64,000 bases of DNA from Piromyces finnis (lineage: Eukaryota > Neocallimastigomycota > Neocallimastigomycetes > Neocallimastigales > Neocallimastigaceae), in NCBI GenBank assembly GCA_002104945.1, contig MCFH01000002.1, forward strand, positions 1,076,001 to 1,140,000. Reading direction: 5' to 3'. Shown here in pieces: positions 40,501-52,454 of this stretch. The stretch's first letter is position 1, and the number at the start of each line of letters is the position of its first letter. The notes beneath the pieces were generated by a model that saw nothing but the letters and a program-made list of their open reading frames with translations, ran no database searches and was not told where the DNA came from. The position numbers were made by a program, and so were the translations under genes.

Positions 40501-41107
40501 AGAAAATCTATTAAACAAAAAATTCCAATTAGGTAATATAAATAATAATAATCTAACTCCATGCCCCTATTTGATTAAAAAATAAAATTGTTAAAATTTA
40601 ATCTCTTTATACAATAAATATATAAATAATAATTATTTAATTTTTTTTTTCTATAGAAAATATATATTTACGTAATATTCAAGAAGATACTTTTATTTGT
40701 TACAATTGTTCTCGACAAGTAAATAAAAAAAAAAAAAGAGAATATTTATTAAAAGTTTATTATTATCATTAATTATAATAAATAATAACAATCCATTTTT
40801 TTTTAAAAAAAAAAAACGTTTATATTAATTAGATTTTTTCAGAATTAATTTATCAATATCGTGAAAAAGAAGTTAATAAAGATGATCTTCCAGGTAAATA
40901 TAAAATATAAATGTTATTGCTTTTTTGATTTATATATATTTTAAAATGAAATGAAAAATGTACATTCTAATAATATAAATTAATAATAAATTAGAAAATA
41001 TAAGGAATAGACCAGATTGTTGGTATGGTAGAAAATGTCGTACTCAAACAAATAAACAAGATCATGCTAGAAATTATAACCATATTTGTGAACAAACTCA
41101 TTTTTAA
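37564..41107 (+). CDS. CHFR-type E3 ubiquitin ligase: FHA, RING, Cys-rich and PBZ domains
   Basis: Mitotic/antephase checkpoint ligase. The FHA domain (IIGRK at exon 2 end, then RVSHKHFKIF and DTSRNGTYVNN in exon 38118 onward) binds phosphothreonine. The C3HC4 RING (CGICYEIMYNATTCSPCMHS, CAGCLSQWL, CPHCRTKI) recruits E2. A Cys-rich region (LSCPNC; YCCPPRS; LCHACRQQMPLRC) is followed by a C-terminal PBZ finger, DCWYGRKCRTQTNKQDHARN with HICEQTHF, which in CHFR binds poly(ADP-ribose). A long Asp/Asn repeat (about 39945-40050) interrupts the Cys-rich region. The proposed first exon is 13 nt (37564-37576, MFLK) and splices to 37732 in frame; another start near 37619 is possible. About a dozen exons; stop 41105-41107. 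Confidence 0.92.
39945..40060 (+). repeat. GATAAT/AATAAC-type coding repeat (Asp-Asn tract)
   Basis: Imperfect tandem hexamers and 12-mers of GAT, AAC and AAT codons inside the CHFR-like gene. They give a run of Asp-Asn-Asn with interspersed Glu. Likely polymorphic in length. Confidence 0.85.
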
Positions 41108-41671
41108 AAATTAAAAAAAAAAAAAAATCAAAAAATAAATCAAACCTAAATAATAATAAATAAAATAAAATTTAAGGATATAAAAAAATATTGTTATTTT
41201 AAAACTTTTATATTAATGCATCATACGAATTATTTAAAAATCAAAAATTTAATCATTCTTTTTTCAAAATAGTATTTAAAATTTTTAATTTTTTTATGTT
41301 CATTATTCAATCAATTATAAAATAATATTTCATATAACATTTAATTTATTATCATTTACTCAATTTCCATTTTTAGATCTATATTCCTTAACATATATTT
41401 TTATATTTAGTAAAAAAAAAAAAAAAAAAAAATTTTTTTCTTAATATAAATAATTATTTATTAATTAAAAAATTTTTATTTATATTATAAATCTATTAAA
41501 AAACGTGTATCATCCATCGAATAACAAGGATTGATAAAATTTTATCCATATTTATTGCTATATAGTATAATCTATCAGTTTTTTTTTTTTTTGAATTGCA
41601 TAATGCAGTTAATATATATGCAACTGAATTTAATTAGTTGCACATCTATAGAGTCAAGTTTTCTAAACTAT
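41108..41671. other. Convergent 3' region with a hairpin
   Basis: Space between two convergent genes. TGCAACT (41619-41625) pairs with AGTTGCA (41636-41642) just downstream of the minus-strand stop, a possible 3' UTR hairpin. The rest is A/T with short runs. Confidence 0.4.
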
Positions 41672-42584
41672 TTAAACAATACCAGCAGCAGGGTCACTAC
41701 CTAATTCAGTAAGGAATCCTCTAACAACAGTAACAGTGTAAATCTTTTTAATATAAATAAATAAATATATATATGTTTATTAATACTTTTAAATAAAAAA
41801 CTTTTAAAATTATATATTCTTTTATATTTTGTTTTACGTACACCAATAATTAAGTGGAATGCAGAAACAATAATACCTAAAATACTGAAGGCTACGATAT
41901 TTGTAACGAAGCCTACAACAGCAAAACAAAAGTTAATAAAAGTGAAGTAGAAGTACCAGGTAACATATTTAGTAATTTTCTATTTCATTATTAAGATTTT
42001 TTTATTTAGCCACTTTGATATTTAACAATATACTTATTATAATTTATTATTTAATAAATACCTTGAATGCACCCCAACAACCAAGACCAGTACAAAGTAA
42101 AGATAATACGGTAATTATAATATTGTATAAGACTCTAAAGAAGGAACCACCAGCACCAAAATTTAAGGCAATTAAAATCTATATAAAAAATAAAATAATT
42201 AATACTTTAAATTTACCTTACTTTCTTACTTTTTAATAAATTAATGTAAAAGTGTGTATATTATCATTTTTTGTTTCCTTTTCTAAAAATGTACTTTTTT
42301 ATAATTTGCTATATAATATATAGATAACTCTTGAATTTTCATACTATAAATTTTTACTTTACTATAATTTTTCTTCTTTGTAAGAGCTATTTTTATCGTA
42401 CATACTTTTTTTTATTATTATTTTCCTTTTAATCTTTTTTTTTAAAAAAAAAAAAATAATTTTTTTTTTTTTGTTACTATTCTAAACTTACAAAGTTAAT
42501 ACCAGCAATAATCATGGTACCATTTCTTAAGTCAGTAAGAGTTAAGAAACTTTTTGGATGGAGTAATGATTCAATAAAACCCAT
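41672..42584 (-). CDS. Small hydrophobic membrane protein, 139 aa, probably highly expressed
   Basis: Four minus-strand exons join in frame: 42584-42492, 42178-42062, 41979-41842 and 41743-41672. The protein is mostly hydrophobic, with three or four likely membrane helices: around TMIIAGINF-ILIALNF, LYNIIITVLSLLCTGLGCWG, WYFYFTFINFCFAVVGFVTN and FSILGIIVSAFHLIIG. It has short polar ends (MGFIESLLHPKS; FLTELGSDPAAGIV). Codon choice is rich in TTC, GCC, ACC and GGT, like proC, pointing to strong expression. I do not recognise the family; MARVEL-like or Golgi/ER small tetraspan proteins have a similar build. The start ATG is preceded by an A/T-rich leader. Confidence 0.82.
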
Positions 42585-44400
42585 TTTTCGTTATTTACTT
42601 TAAATTCTAGTAATATTAATTATACAATAAATTTAAATTATAAATTTTAAAAAAAATGAAAATAAATATTTTTAAAAATTAAATTGATGGCACTATTTTA
42701 TACTTTTTTTTTTATTATTTGTATTTTGTATATAATTAATATTTAATTAATTATGGAAGTATTATTTATTATTAATTATAATATATATAATTTAATATAT
42801 TTAAATATACTGTTTAATTAAAAAAAAACATTCTATAATAGAATAATATTAATATAATTTTATTTTAAAACTATGTCTATAAACTTTATTGTTAATATTT
42901 TATAAAATATGAAAAACAAATATATTGAAATTTTGGTAAAATATGTATTATTCTACTTTATATAATTAATCTTTTTCCAAATTCATAGTTAATAATAAAT
43001 AATATATATAATTTTACTAATAATATTAGGCGTGTTATTGTTAAAAAGAAATAATAAATAATATTTTAAATATTTTAATGAAAGATTTTAATAAAAAAAA
43101 AAGTTTAATTGTGTTTTAAAGATATATCAAATATATCATATAAATAATTATGTATATTACACAATTAATTGTGGCTATGGTATAGGTAATAATAAATATA
43201 CTTGTTAAATAATTAAATAATAATAATTATTAAAATTATTATTTCATGTTAAGTTACTGTATATATGTTATATTATATATGACCATCTTGAACCTTTTCA
43301 AAGAATATATTTAAAAATATTGAATATTATTTAATTTTATGATGAAAGTCTTTTAAAAAAACTTTTTTTTTATTAAGAATCAAATAACAACCTTAAAATT
43401 AAAGTTAAACTATACAATATTTTGTGAATTATAATATTTTTAAATTCTTTCAACTTGTTTCAATTTCTTTTCTTTCAAAAATTATTTCAATTTTAATTTT
43501 ATAAATATCTATATATTATTACAAAGCTTAATTCTAACATCAAAAATTCAAATAATTATACTAATACTAATGAATTTTAAAATAGTCTTCATCAACTTTC
43601 AATTTAAAAATATTCAATAAATATAAAAGGTATATAAATTTATGGTTAATATATATTTTAATTTTATTTTATCAAGTTATTTCATCATGTAAATGATAAA
43701 AATTATTTAGCTATCCTTTAATGCCAATGCTTGATTTACATATATTGTAGTAAAATGCTAAAAAAAAAATTATATGAAATATATTCAATTAAAAAAAAAA
43801 GTATATATTTAAAATTGCTTTTTTTTTTTTTAAATCTTTTATAATATATGGGATAATTAAAAGTGATGAAAAGAGGAGAAGATTTATATTAAATAATTAT
43901 TCATAAAAATAAATGACAGTTTTATAATAAAATGGAATATTATTAATAATAATTGTAATAATAAATAACAATGATCATTTGTTATTGTTATAGATATTAT
44001 AATAATGAAATAAATAAATAATAAAAAAATAACAATAAAAAAATAATGATTTATGATTTATATTAAATAATAAAATTCTATATTCCTATTAGTTTTATAT
44101 TGATAAATGTGGAAAAAGAATATGTTAAAAAGAAAAATAATAGAAATAAATAAAGGGAAAATAGAAATAAAACAAAATTAAAACATAATATAAAATAAAA
44201 GGAGAAGCTTATAAGGTCTATAATATTATCTATATTTTATTACATTATTTTATTGATATTAGTTATTTAAATATAAAAATAAATTATATTAAATCATTTA
44301 TTATATATTATTATTATTTTATTAAATAGTTAACTATGCTTTTATTGTCATTTCTATTATAATAAAAGCATTATGGTTGAATGTAATATCATTTTCTTTT
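42585..44400. other. Gene-poor AT desert
   Basis: First part of the largest gap in the window. Only A/T sequence with short homopolymers, presumably including the promoter of the minus-strand membrane-protein gene. I see no frame or structured island here. Confidence 0.45.
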
Positions 44401-44580
44401 TCTTTCATTATCTTGCGGCGATTATATTCAAACAAGTCTATTAATTAGTATAAAATGGGCGGTCATCGAATTATTATTTGTTGTACTAAAATTATGTTAC
44501 AAATCATATAATTTTGCTTTGCAAGATAAAACCTATCTCCATAAATTTCTGGATCTCTACGAAATTTTCCTTATTATTAT
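44401..44580 (+). ncRNA. Candidate small structured RNA
   Basis: A patch of higher complexity in the middle of a 3.4-kb AT desert. TATCTTGC at 44409-44416 pairs perfectly with GCAAGATA at 44521-44528, closing about 104 nt. Downstream, AAATTTC 44543-44549 pairs with GAAATTT 44561-44567 around an 11-nt loop. An AATTTTG stretch just before the closing stem resembles an Sm site, and an ATGATGA near 44587 resembles a box C. No known snRNA or snoRNA was recognised and the strand is a guess. Confidence 0.35.
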
Positions 44581-45925
44581 TTTCATGATGAAATAAGAAT
44601 ATTAATATTTAAAGTTTAGTTTTTGTAAAAATAAAAAGGTATAATAACAATTTATTATTAATTTATTTATATTTTAATATAATATATCAATAATATATTT
44701 TAAAATAATTTAACAATCATCTTTCAATTAATTAATTTATACTGTATTAATATAATAATTCTATAGGAGACTTAATTTAAGAAATTTAATTGAATATATT
44801 AATTTATATTATAGTATTATATGGCAGTGATTTATCAAAATGATTTTTTATATTTCTCAATATAATATTATATATATTATTTTAACTGAATATTAAACGA
44901 TGATTAAAATAGTTATAAAATTTTAATTTCTAATAATTTTCAAAGTGTTAAATATGGTAAAATTAAAAATTCTAATATCATTCTCTAATAATAAAATTTG
45001 TAATACGTTCTAATACATATTATAGTAAAATTGTATTTAAAAGAATTATTAAATATACTTTCAAAAAAAAGTTGTAGAAATTATATATTATATATATAGT
45101 TTGTTACTAAATACAATTTTTATTATTATATAACATTTGTTTATTATTTTTTACTATTAAAAATAGGTAATAATAATAATAATAATAATATCAGTATTTT
45201 TTTTATTATTTATTACAATTCATAAACTGTTATAATTATTTATAAAATTTACTATTATTATATTGAAAAAGTAACACAAAAAATTATATTGCAAAAAATT
45301 AATATAATATTATTAAAAAATATTAATTTTTTTTTTTTTATTTTTATATAAAATTTTTATTTTATTTTTTATTTTTTTTTTTTTTGTTAAAATTTTATTA
45401 CTGCTTAGGTAATAAAATTGCTATTAGAAAGTAAAATTTGTTCAATTATAAACATAAAAATAATTATATGAAATAATAAAAATATAATTCATTATCATAA
45501 CAAAAATAAGAACTTTTATATTTAAAAGTAAAATGAAATATTAATACTCCTAAATAATAACAATAAAATTTAATATTCTAATATTCACAATTAGTTATGA
45601 ATTTTTAAAAAATTTTCAATTGAACAAATTTTACTTGGAAGTGTATTAATATTTATAAATTATTAATATTTCTTCTTAAACATTACAGTTTGATACTCAA
45701 TTAATTAGTTCCAAGAATTCCCAAAAAATATTTAAAAATAAAAATAAAAATTTGAATATTAATAATAAATAGACTCAAGTATTCAAGTACTATTATATAT
45801 TTAATATTGAATAATTTTACTCAATAACATATTAGTATAAAATAAAATATCTTAAATTTATGATTTATCACTATTAATACATTAATACAAAAATAAAAAT
45901 AAAATATAGTTTTCAAATACCAAAG

Positions 45926-45980
<55 letters not shown>

Positions 45981-46026
45981 TAATAAAACTAAAAACAAAA
46001 AATAAATAATATTATACATTGTGGAA
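44581..46026. other. Gene-poor AT desert, second part
   Basis: A/T-only sequence ending in an AAT microsatellite (about 45926-45976) directly upstream of the next gene's start. Nothing coding. Confidence 0.45.
45926..45976. repeat. (AAT)n microsatellite, about 17 units
   Basis: Perfect trinucleotide array ending about 50 bp before the ATG of the CaaX-protein gene, so probably in its promoter or 5' UTR. Confidence 0.9.
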
Positions 46027-47568
46027 ATGGCAGCCGAAGTTAAATCCTCAAAGGCTTTTGATGTCATAATAAATAATGTATTGATTATAAAAAAAAATAT
46101 GATATAATTTTTGTCTTTAAAAAATAATAAATATTAATTTTCTTTTTTCTTTTATTTTTTTATAGAAAAATGATATTGAAGTCAAGAGTATAAATTCAAA
46201 TGATAATATACCATGTATGTTTTTATATTAAATAAAATTTAAAAATAGTTATTATATTATTAATAATTATTCATTATTTATATACATTATTTATATTATT
46301 TTAATATATTTTATTTAATTTTAATGTATAATAGTTGCTTTTCAAAAAAGAGACAAAATTCCTGTAAGTTTAATATTATAGATAGATATTTAATTATAGA
46401 ATTCTATTTTATTTATTCAATTATTTTTTAATCATGTATTAATAAAATATATGATTCATATATAAATGAATAATTATGTATTCATTCTCGTTCTAATAAA
46501 AATCTAACTCTTTAAAATTCAATTAAAAATTTAATATATGTAGTTTGATAATGTAGAAATTACAGTAGAAAAGGAAAAAACAAATAGTTACAGAACAAGC
46601 TCTACATTTTCAGTATCTACTTTAAGCAATTTACCATATGACGAAAGACCAGTACCAACCTTATATAATAAAATAAAAAAAGAAAAGGCAGAAAAAGCTA
46701 AAGCAGAAAAAATTAAAAAAGAAGAAAGAGCTTATAAAACACTTAGTTTAATGGATATATTATCAGAAGAAAAGAAGGCACAACTTTCATGGAAGAAATC
46801 TGTGGTAAATATAATAAATTATTAAAAGCATCAAAAAGTTTTTTTTTTTTTTTAAAAAAAAATAAGAAAATTTACTAAATATTGATTTCATTTATAATAT
46901 TTTATTATTATTATTTAAAAAAGGATGATGGTTTTGGATTAAGACCAAAAAGCGTTGTTAGTAGATCTTCAGCAGCGTACGATAGAAAATTAAATCGTAG
47001 TTCAATGACAATTATGGCAGAAGTAATAAATTCTGATTATTTTGATTCTGGTAGTGAAAGTGAATATGATGATGAAAGTGATGATTTAGAAATTAATGAA
47101 ATTGACAATAAAGACAAAAATAATGTAAAAATAACAGAAAATAATAACTTAACAACTGAAAATGTTAATGAAAATGTTAATAATAATATTACTAAAGTAT
47201 ACCCAGCTGAATGTATTGCTTCAAGTATTGAAGAAATCAAATCAAATCTATGCCAAGTAGAAAATAGTTCAGTACATACTTCAATTGTTACTCAGGAACA
47301 AGTAAAGCATTTATCCCATCAAAGTATATCATTACCAACCTTGGAGAATAAAATCATAAATGTTCCGCAATTAACTATATCATTGGTTTCAGAAAGTGAT
47401 AGTACTAAAACTCCTAGCACAGAAGAACATAAACTTTTAGATTATAACACAAATTCAAATCAACAAAAAAATAAAAAAGGGAAAAAATCTAAAACAAAAA
47501 CCGATAAAAAATCAAAGAAAGTAAAGAAATCAAATGATACGGCATTATGTCAATGCGTAATATCGTAG
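46027..47568 (+). CDS. CaaX-terminated (prenylated) hypothetical protein, 344 aa
   Basis: No family recognised. Five exons in frame: 46027-46077, 46166-46214, 46335-46363, 46544-46804 and 46924-47568 (stop TAG). The protein is largely disordered: a Lys/Ala/Glu helix (KAEKAKAEKIKKEERA), then a Ser/Asp/Glu-rich acidic stretch (SGSESEYDDESDD), then a strongly basic region KKGKKSKTKTDKKSKKVKKS. It ends in CQCVIS. CVIS fits the CaaX consensus (Ser at the last position favours farnesyl). The Cys two residues upstream could be palmitoylated, and the polybasic block is the usual partner signal for plasma-membrane targeting, as in Ras-type tails. Membrane tethering is inferred; the function is unknown. 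Confidence 0.82.
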
Positions 47569-47997
47569 TAATATCTTAGATTTCAATGAATACAAATTCA
47601 TTATCATTTAATTTCTTTTTCCCTTTTTTTTTTTTTTTTATTCTTTATTAATTTTATTCATTATTTTTTTTTAAATAAATATTAGTAATGACATCATATA
47701 AGTAATATTTTATTTTAATAATTATTAATTGTCATAATATTACTATATTAAAAAAAAAAAAAAAACGAGGTTAGATATTGATTATAAATCATAAATTATA
47801 AATATATTTTACATTAAGAAAGATATATTTATATTTTTTTTAAAGATTTAATTTTTATTAATAATTAATAGTATTATTAATAAATACTTCATTAATATCA
47901 TTAATATCAAAAATCATAAAACATAAACATAAAATTCATTTTAAAATCATTAACATATATAATAAAAAATATAATTATAGTAAAATAGTAAATAGTA

Positions 47998-48040
<43 letters not shown>

Positions 48041-48669
48041 TAAAAAAAAATAATAAAAAATAAAATATAAATTAATAAATAATGGCAGATATATTTTAAA
48101 TAATAAATTTAGTATTATAAAATTATTCTTATTAAAATTTAATTCCATAAAAAAATTATAATAAAAAAATTGATTTAAAAATAAAAAAAAGTCTATTTTT
48201 TCATTGATAATTTTTTTTTTATTTCATTTTATCTTTAAAAATATATATATCATTTTTAATAAATTTACATTACAATTTTGTATTTTATAATATTTATATA
48301 TATAATCTTCCCCCTTTTTTTATGTATATTAAACTCATTATCTTTATTATCATTTATTATTTTCTTTTCAATAATCCATAATACAAAATAGCTGAAAAAA
48401 AAAATAATTTCAATACAATAAATTAATAAGAACAATTACTTTGGGTTAATGATAATAATATAATTAAAACAATAATATTTACATGAAATAAAATTACTAT
48501 ATCTTTAAATATATTTCAGTATTGGTTTCTATAACATTAATTATTTTATTATAAAAATATAAAAAAATAACAAAACTTGGAAATTATTAAATCCAGTTGT
48601 ATTTTTATTTTAAACAAACAAGCAAAACAACACTTTTTTAAAGTCGTAAATCTTATAATATTCTTAACA
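47569..48669. other. Intergenic region with AAT array
   Basis: 3' UTR of the CaaX gene and promoter of cyclin C. Contains an (AAT)n array at about 47998-48041 and A/T runs. No other signal. Confidence 0.45.
47998..48041. repeat. (AAT)n microsatellite
   Basis: About 14 perfect AAT units in non-coding DNA between two plus-strand genes. Confidence 0.88.
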
Positions 48670-50437
48670 ATGACTGCAAATTATTGGGAATCTTCTCAAG
48701 CGTTAGTATAAATTTTTGATAAAAAAAAAAAAAAATGCAATAATTAAAATGAAATTTCAATTTTTAGAAATTATAAAGTTATTTAATGTTCCCTCTTTCT
48801 TACTATTATTGTATTTATTCCACTAAAAAGTCTCAAATGGAAATTGACAAAGGAAGAATTGGAAGAAAATAGAAAGGAAGATTTAAAATACATGACTGAA
48901 AGAGAATATTGGCATTTAAATTATTATTGTTGCAATGGTATTATATTTTAATATCTATAATATATTTCAATGAAATTTATCGCTATCATATAATTAAAAG
49001 TCTTTTGGATATTATTCTTTTTTTTTTTCCCATGCAATTATCTTTATTTATATAAGAAATAATAATTATATGTTAAATCAATTTTTTTAATGAATATTTT
49101 TTAATAAAATATAAATTATTTAATTTTTTTTTTTTTATTTTTTTTTATTTTATTTATAAAATTCAAAAACATTTATAGTTGCTTTTAAAATTGGAAGAAG
49201 TATGCAATTAAGACAAAAAATTATTGCAACAGCATTAACATATTTTAGAAGATTTTATTCAAGGTACAAATAATAAAAAATAATAATATCAAAGTCAAAA
49301 TTTATAATAAACAAAAATTTATATTTGTATTTTAATAATTTAATGGATAAAGTTAATTAATTTGAAATTATATAAATTTTATTATTATTTTATAGAAATA
49401 GTTTTAGAGGTTCCGAACCTTTATTAGTATTAACAACATGCATATATGTTGCAACAAAAATCGAGGAATATCCATTACATATAAAAAATGTAGTTGATGA
49501 AGCCAAAAATGCTGTAGGAGGTATTAATATAAATGTTCTTATATTACAAATTGCATAAAAATTAAGAAAAAATAATAATAGCTATATATATTTAATTAAT
49601 ATTTACAATATAAATTGATATAAATGTAATAGAAACACTTTTTAAATTTGATTGTGCTAATGTAGCAGAATTTGAATTTTATTTAATGGAAGAAATGGAC
49701 TTTTATCTAATTGTACACCATTCTTATAGAACTTTAGTAAAGTAAGTAAACATATAATATAGCATAATATAATATATAAAATATTTTATTTTTATCAAAA
49801 CAATATAATAATAACTGATAATATTATTCATAATCATATTCCCTATTATATTAACTTTATAATTTATTATTATTACTATTATTATAAATATTTATTTTAA
49901 ATAAAGATTAATGTCGGATTTAAAACTTCCAATATCAAGTATACAACAAGCATGGTGGGTTACAAATGATGTTTATAGGACAGATATACCATTATTATAT
50001 CCACCTCATATTATAGCAATCGCAGTTATATTTCTTGTGAGTGTACTTATTCCTGATGCTAACAAATATAAAGATAAAATTAAGGAATGGTTTATTGGAT
50101 TAAATGTAGATATGACGGAGGTAAACTTTATTAATTTATAATAATTAATTTATATCTTTGATTATTTTCAAAAAATAATTAAAGATGTATTTTCATTTAA
50201 AAGTTATTAATAAAATCATTATATATATATATATATATATATATTTATTTATTTATTCATATCAATTAATATTATTAGATTGTTGAAATATCCCAAGAAA
50301 TCATTAATTTCTATGAATTATGGACAGACTTTAATGAAAAAAATATTTACGGTATATTTAAAAAGTTAAGAGTTTCATCATCATACAATGACAATAATAA
50401 CACAACTAAAGCTCATAACGAAAAGAAAAAGAAATAA
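48670..50437 (+). CDS. Cyclin C (Mediator kinase-module cyclin)
   Basis: Partner of CDK8/Srb10 in the Mediator kinase module, acting in the nucleus on RNA polymerase II transcription. The N-terminus MTANYWESSQ matches the cyclin C signature, followed by REYWHLNYYC. The first cyclin box has KIGRSMQLRQKIIATALTYF, RRFYSR and CIYVATKIEEYP. The second has EFEFYLMEEMDFYLIVHHSY, WVTNDVYRTDIPLLYPPHII and WFIGLNVDM. Exons verified in phase include 48670-48701, 48831-48937, 49179-49263 and the later ones through an exon starting near 50280; the tail is short and basic (NEKKKK). Exon 1 uses the donor GTTAGT. The Saccharomyces name is SSN8/SRB11. Confidence 0.94.
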
Positions 50438-51083
50438 CTAATTTTGAAAATATTCTTTTTATTCATCATATTCATTATTATTATTTAAGCAAAACTAAAA
50501 AATATTTTTTAGATATTAAAAATTTCAATTTTTAGTCAAATTATTTTTCAATAAGCATAAAATAATATATAAAAAAAAAAAAAAAAAAAAAAAAATCACT
50601 ATCATAAAATCTTTTCTTTTTCTATTTAAAAAATTGATAAACAATTCATATATATATATAAATCACCTTTAATCTATACTTTTTTTTCATCATTCATATT
50701 ATAAATTATAAATATTTAGAGAATTTTCTATCAAAATAATCTAAATAAGTTACTACATAGCTTGTTAATATTTAATTTTTTTTTTTTTTAAAAAAAAAAA
50801 AGTACTATTGTATAAACCATTATGTAATTAATATACCATTTACAATATTCTTTCAAAATAATAAAAATAATAAATTACAGTCATATATGATAAATGAATG
50901 TAATATATAATAATAATAAATAAATAAATAAAAAAACAATTCGATATATCATTAAAATTTAATATAATATATATATTATAGTATTTTTTATTTTCTAATT
51001 AATATTATAATTTAAATAGAAAATTTTCTTTATAGTTTTTTTTTTTTTCTATATAATTAATATATAAAGAATACAAAAAATGA

Positions 51084-51165
<82 letters not shown>

Positions 51166-51191
51166 ATATTAAATTTATTTATAAGCTATTC
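50438..51191. other. Convergent 3' region with ATT microsatellite
   Basis: A/T spacer between cyclin C and the minus-strand surface-protein gene, with A and T homopolymers and a long ATT array near 51083-51164 close to the latter's stop. Confidence 0.5.
51083..51164. repeat. (ATT)n microsatellite, about 27 units
   Basis: The longest perfect trinucleotide array of the window, lying in the 3' UTR of the minus-strand GPI-protein gene, 28 bp beyond its stop codon. Confidence 0.92.
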
Positions 51192-52454
51192 TTAGAATAA
51201 AAGAGCAAATACAGCAATAAATATAGTGCCAACAATTTGGTTAATATTTGTCCATGGATCAGTATCAGAGGTTCCAGAAGATACAATGTATGCTTTCTTA
51301 TTTGCGTCTGTATTAAGGTTTTCTACTAAATTATTACTATCGGAACTGCTAAAGTTTTGAACTATTGGGGCTTTACTGTTGCTTGTGTTAGAAGAATCTT
51401 CACTAGAAGTGTCTTCAGCATATGGAACATCATCATCACTACTGTTTTCATCTTCAAGAGATGGTAAAGTTTGTGGTAAATCAGTACTACCTTCACAAAC
51501 ATATCCATTTTTCTTAAGAACATTAATGGCAATGTTTTTATTCTTTTCAATACTCTTACTGAGACATTTCACACTTTCATTATTACCAGTGTAGGTACCT
51601 GGCCATTCACAATTGTTATTGCTAGATTCACAAATCATTCTTAAAGAATATGAATTAGAACCCATATGAACTATTGCATCTTTCTTTGGATTACATTTGT
51701 AATTATAAAGTTGTTTAAGGTAACAACCATTATTAACATTAATTAATTGATTCCATAACCAAGTTGAGAATTCCCACATATCAGAAAGAGTGGCATTTTC
51801 AAGACATTTAGAATCATACTTTTCATAGACATCATCAACAATGGAATAACAAACAGTTTGACCGGTTTTACCTAAAATACGACAGGCTTGATGAAGTTTA
51901 GCACCATTCCAAATCTTAGAATTACCACATTTACTAATAGCTTCATTCATGGATTGTGAAAGTTCACCCTTAATTGAATCAAGACCTTTAGTGAATGCAT
52001 CAATATCAAATTCACTATCACAAGATTGTTCGAAAATACTACTACTAGTAGTTTGTTTAATTAATTTATTAATATTGTATATAGCAGTTACACATTCTTC
52101 ATTATCGTTAATAAGAGTGCCCTTTGGTACAATAAAATTGTCAATGTAATTAAATGATACAGAAGATGGGGTATCATTATCATCATCAGAATTATTTCCA
52201 GTATCCTCATTACCATCAGAAGTATTAATACCATTTATTTTTTCAATATCTGAAGCAGAAACTTCAGTAACTAATGATGAACATCTAACACTTTTACTGC
52301 CATTATTGTTATTATCATCATTTGAACTACTTGTTATCGATCCATCTCTTTTTTTTTTGAAACATCTCATTTTTGCTCCATTTTTACCTATAGTGTAGGT
52401 ATGTGTATAATAGAAGAAAAGACAAAATATAGCTAATATTACTACTTTTCTCAT
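51192..52454 (-). CDS. Secreted Cys-rich GPI-anchored surface protein, 420 aa
   Basis: Intronless. A signal peptide (MRKVVILAIFCLFFYYTHTY) is followed by a Ser/Asn/Asp-rich linker. A central domain (about residues 118-325) contains about 12 cysteines with motifs such as FEQSCDSEFDIDAF, LHQACRILGK, WEFSTWLWNQLI and YKCNPKKDAI. Next is a Ser/Thr/Glu-rich stalk (SSDDDVPYAEDTSSEDSSNT). The C-terminus is an uncharged hydrophobic tail (INQIVGTIFIAVFALLF) after a small-residue SSGTSD site, the standard GPI-attachment layout. The family is not recognised; cell-wall or zoospore surface protein is inferred. Codon use is less A/T-biased than the neighbours, suggesting good expression. Lack of introns in an intron-rich region is notable. 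Confidence 0.83.
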   Translation of the reverse strand: MRKVVILAIFCLFFYYTHTYTIGKNGAKMRCFKKKRDGSITSSSNDDNNNNGSKSVRCSSLVTEVSASDIEKINGINTSDGNEDTGNNSDDDNDTPSSVSFNYIDNFIVPKGTLINDNEECVTAIYNINKLIKQTTSSSIFEQSCDSEFDIDAFTKGLDSIKGELSQSMNEAISKCGNSKIWNGAKLHQACRILGKTGQTVCYSIVDDVYEKYDSKCLENATLSDMWEFSTWLWNQLINVNNGCYLKQLYNYKCNPKKDAIVHMGSNSYSLRMICESSNNNCEWPGTYTGNNESVKCLSKSIEKNKNIAINVLKKNGYVCEGSTDLPQTLPSLEDENSSDDDVPYAEDTSSEDSSNTSNSKAPIVQNFSSSDSNNLVENLNTDANKKAYIVSSGTSDTDPWTNINQIVGTIFIAVFALLF

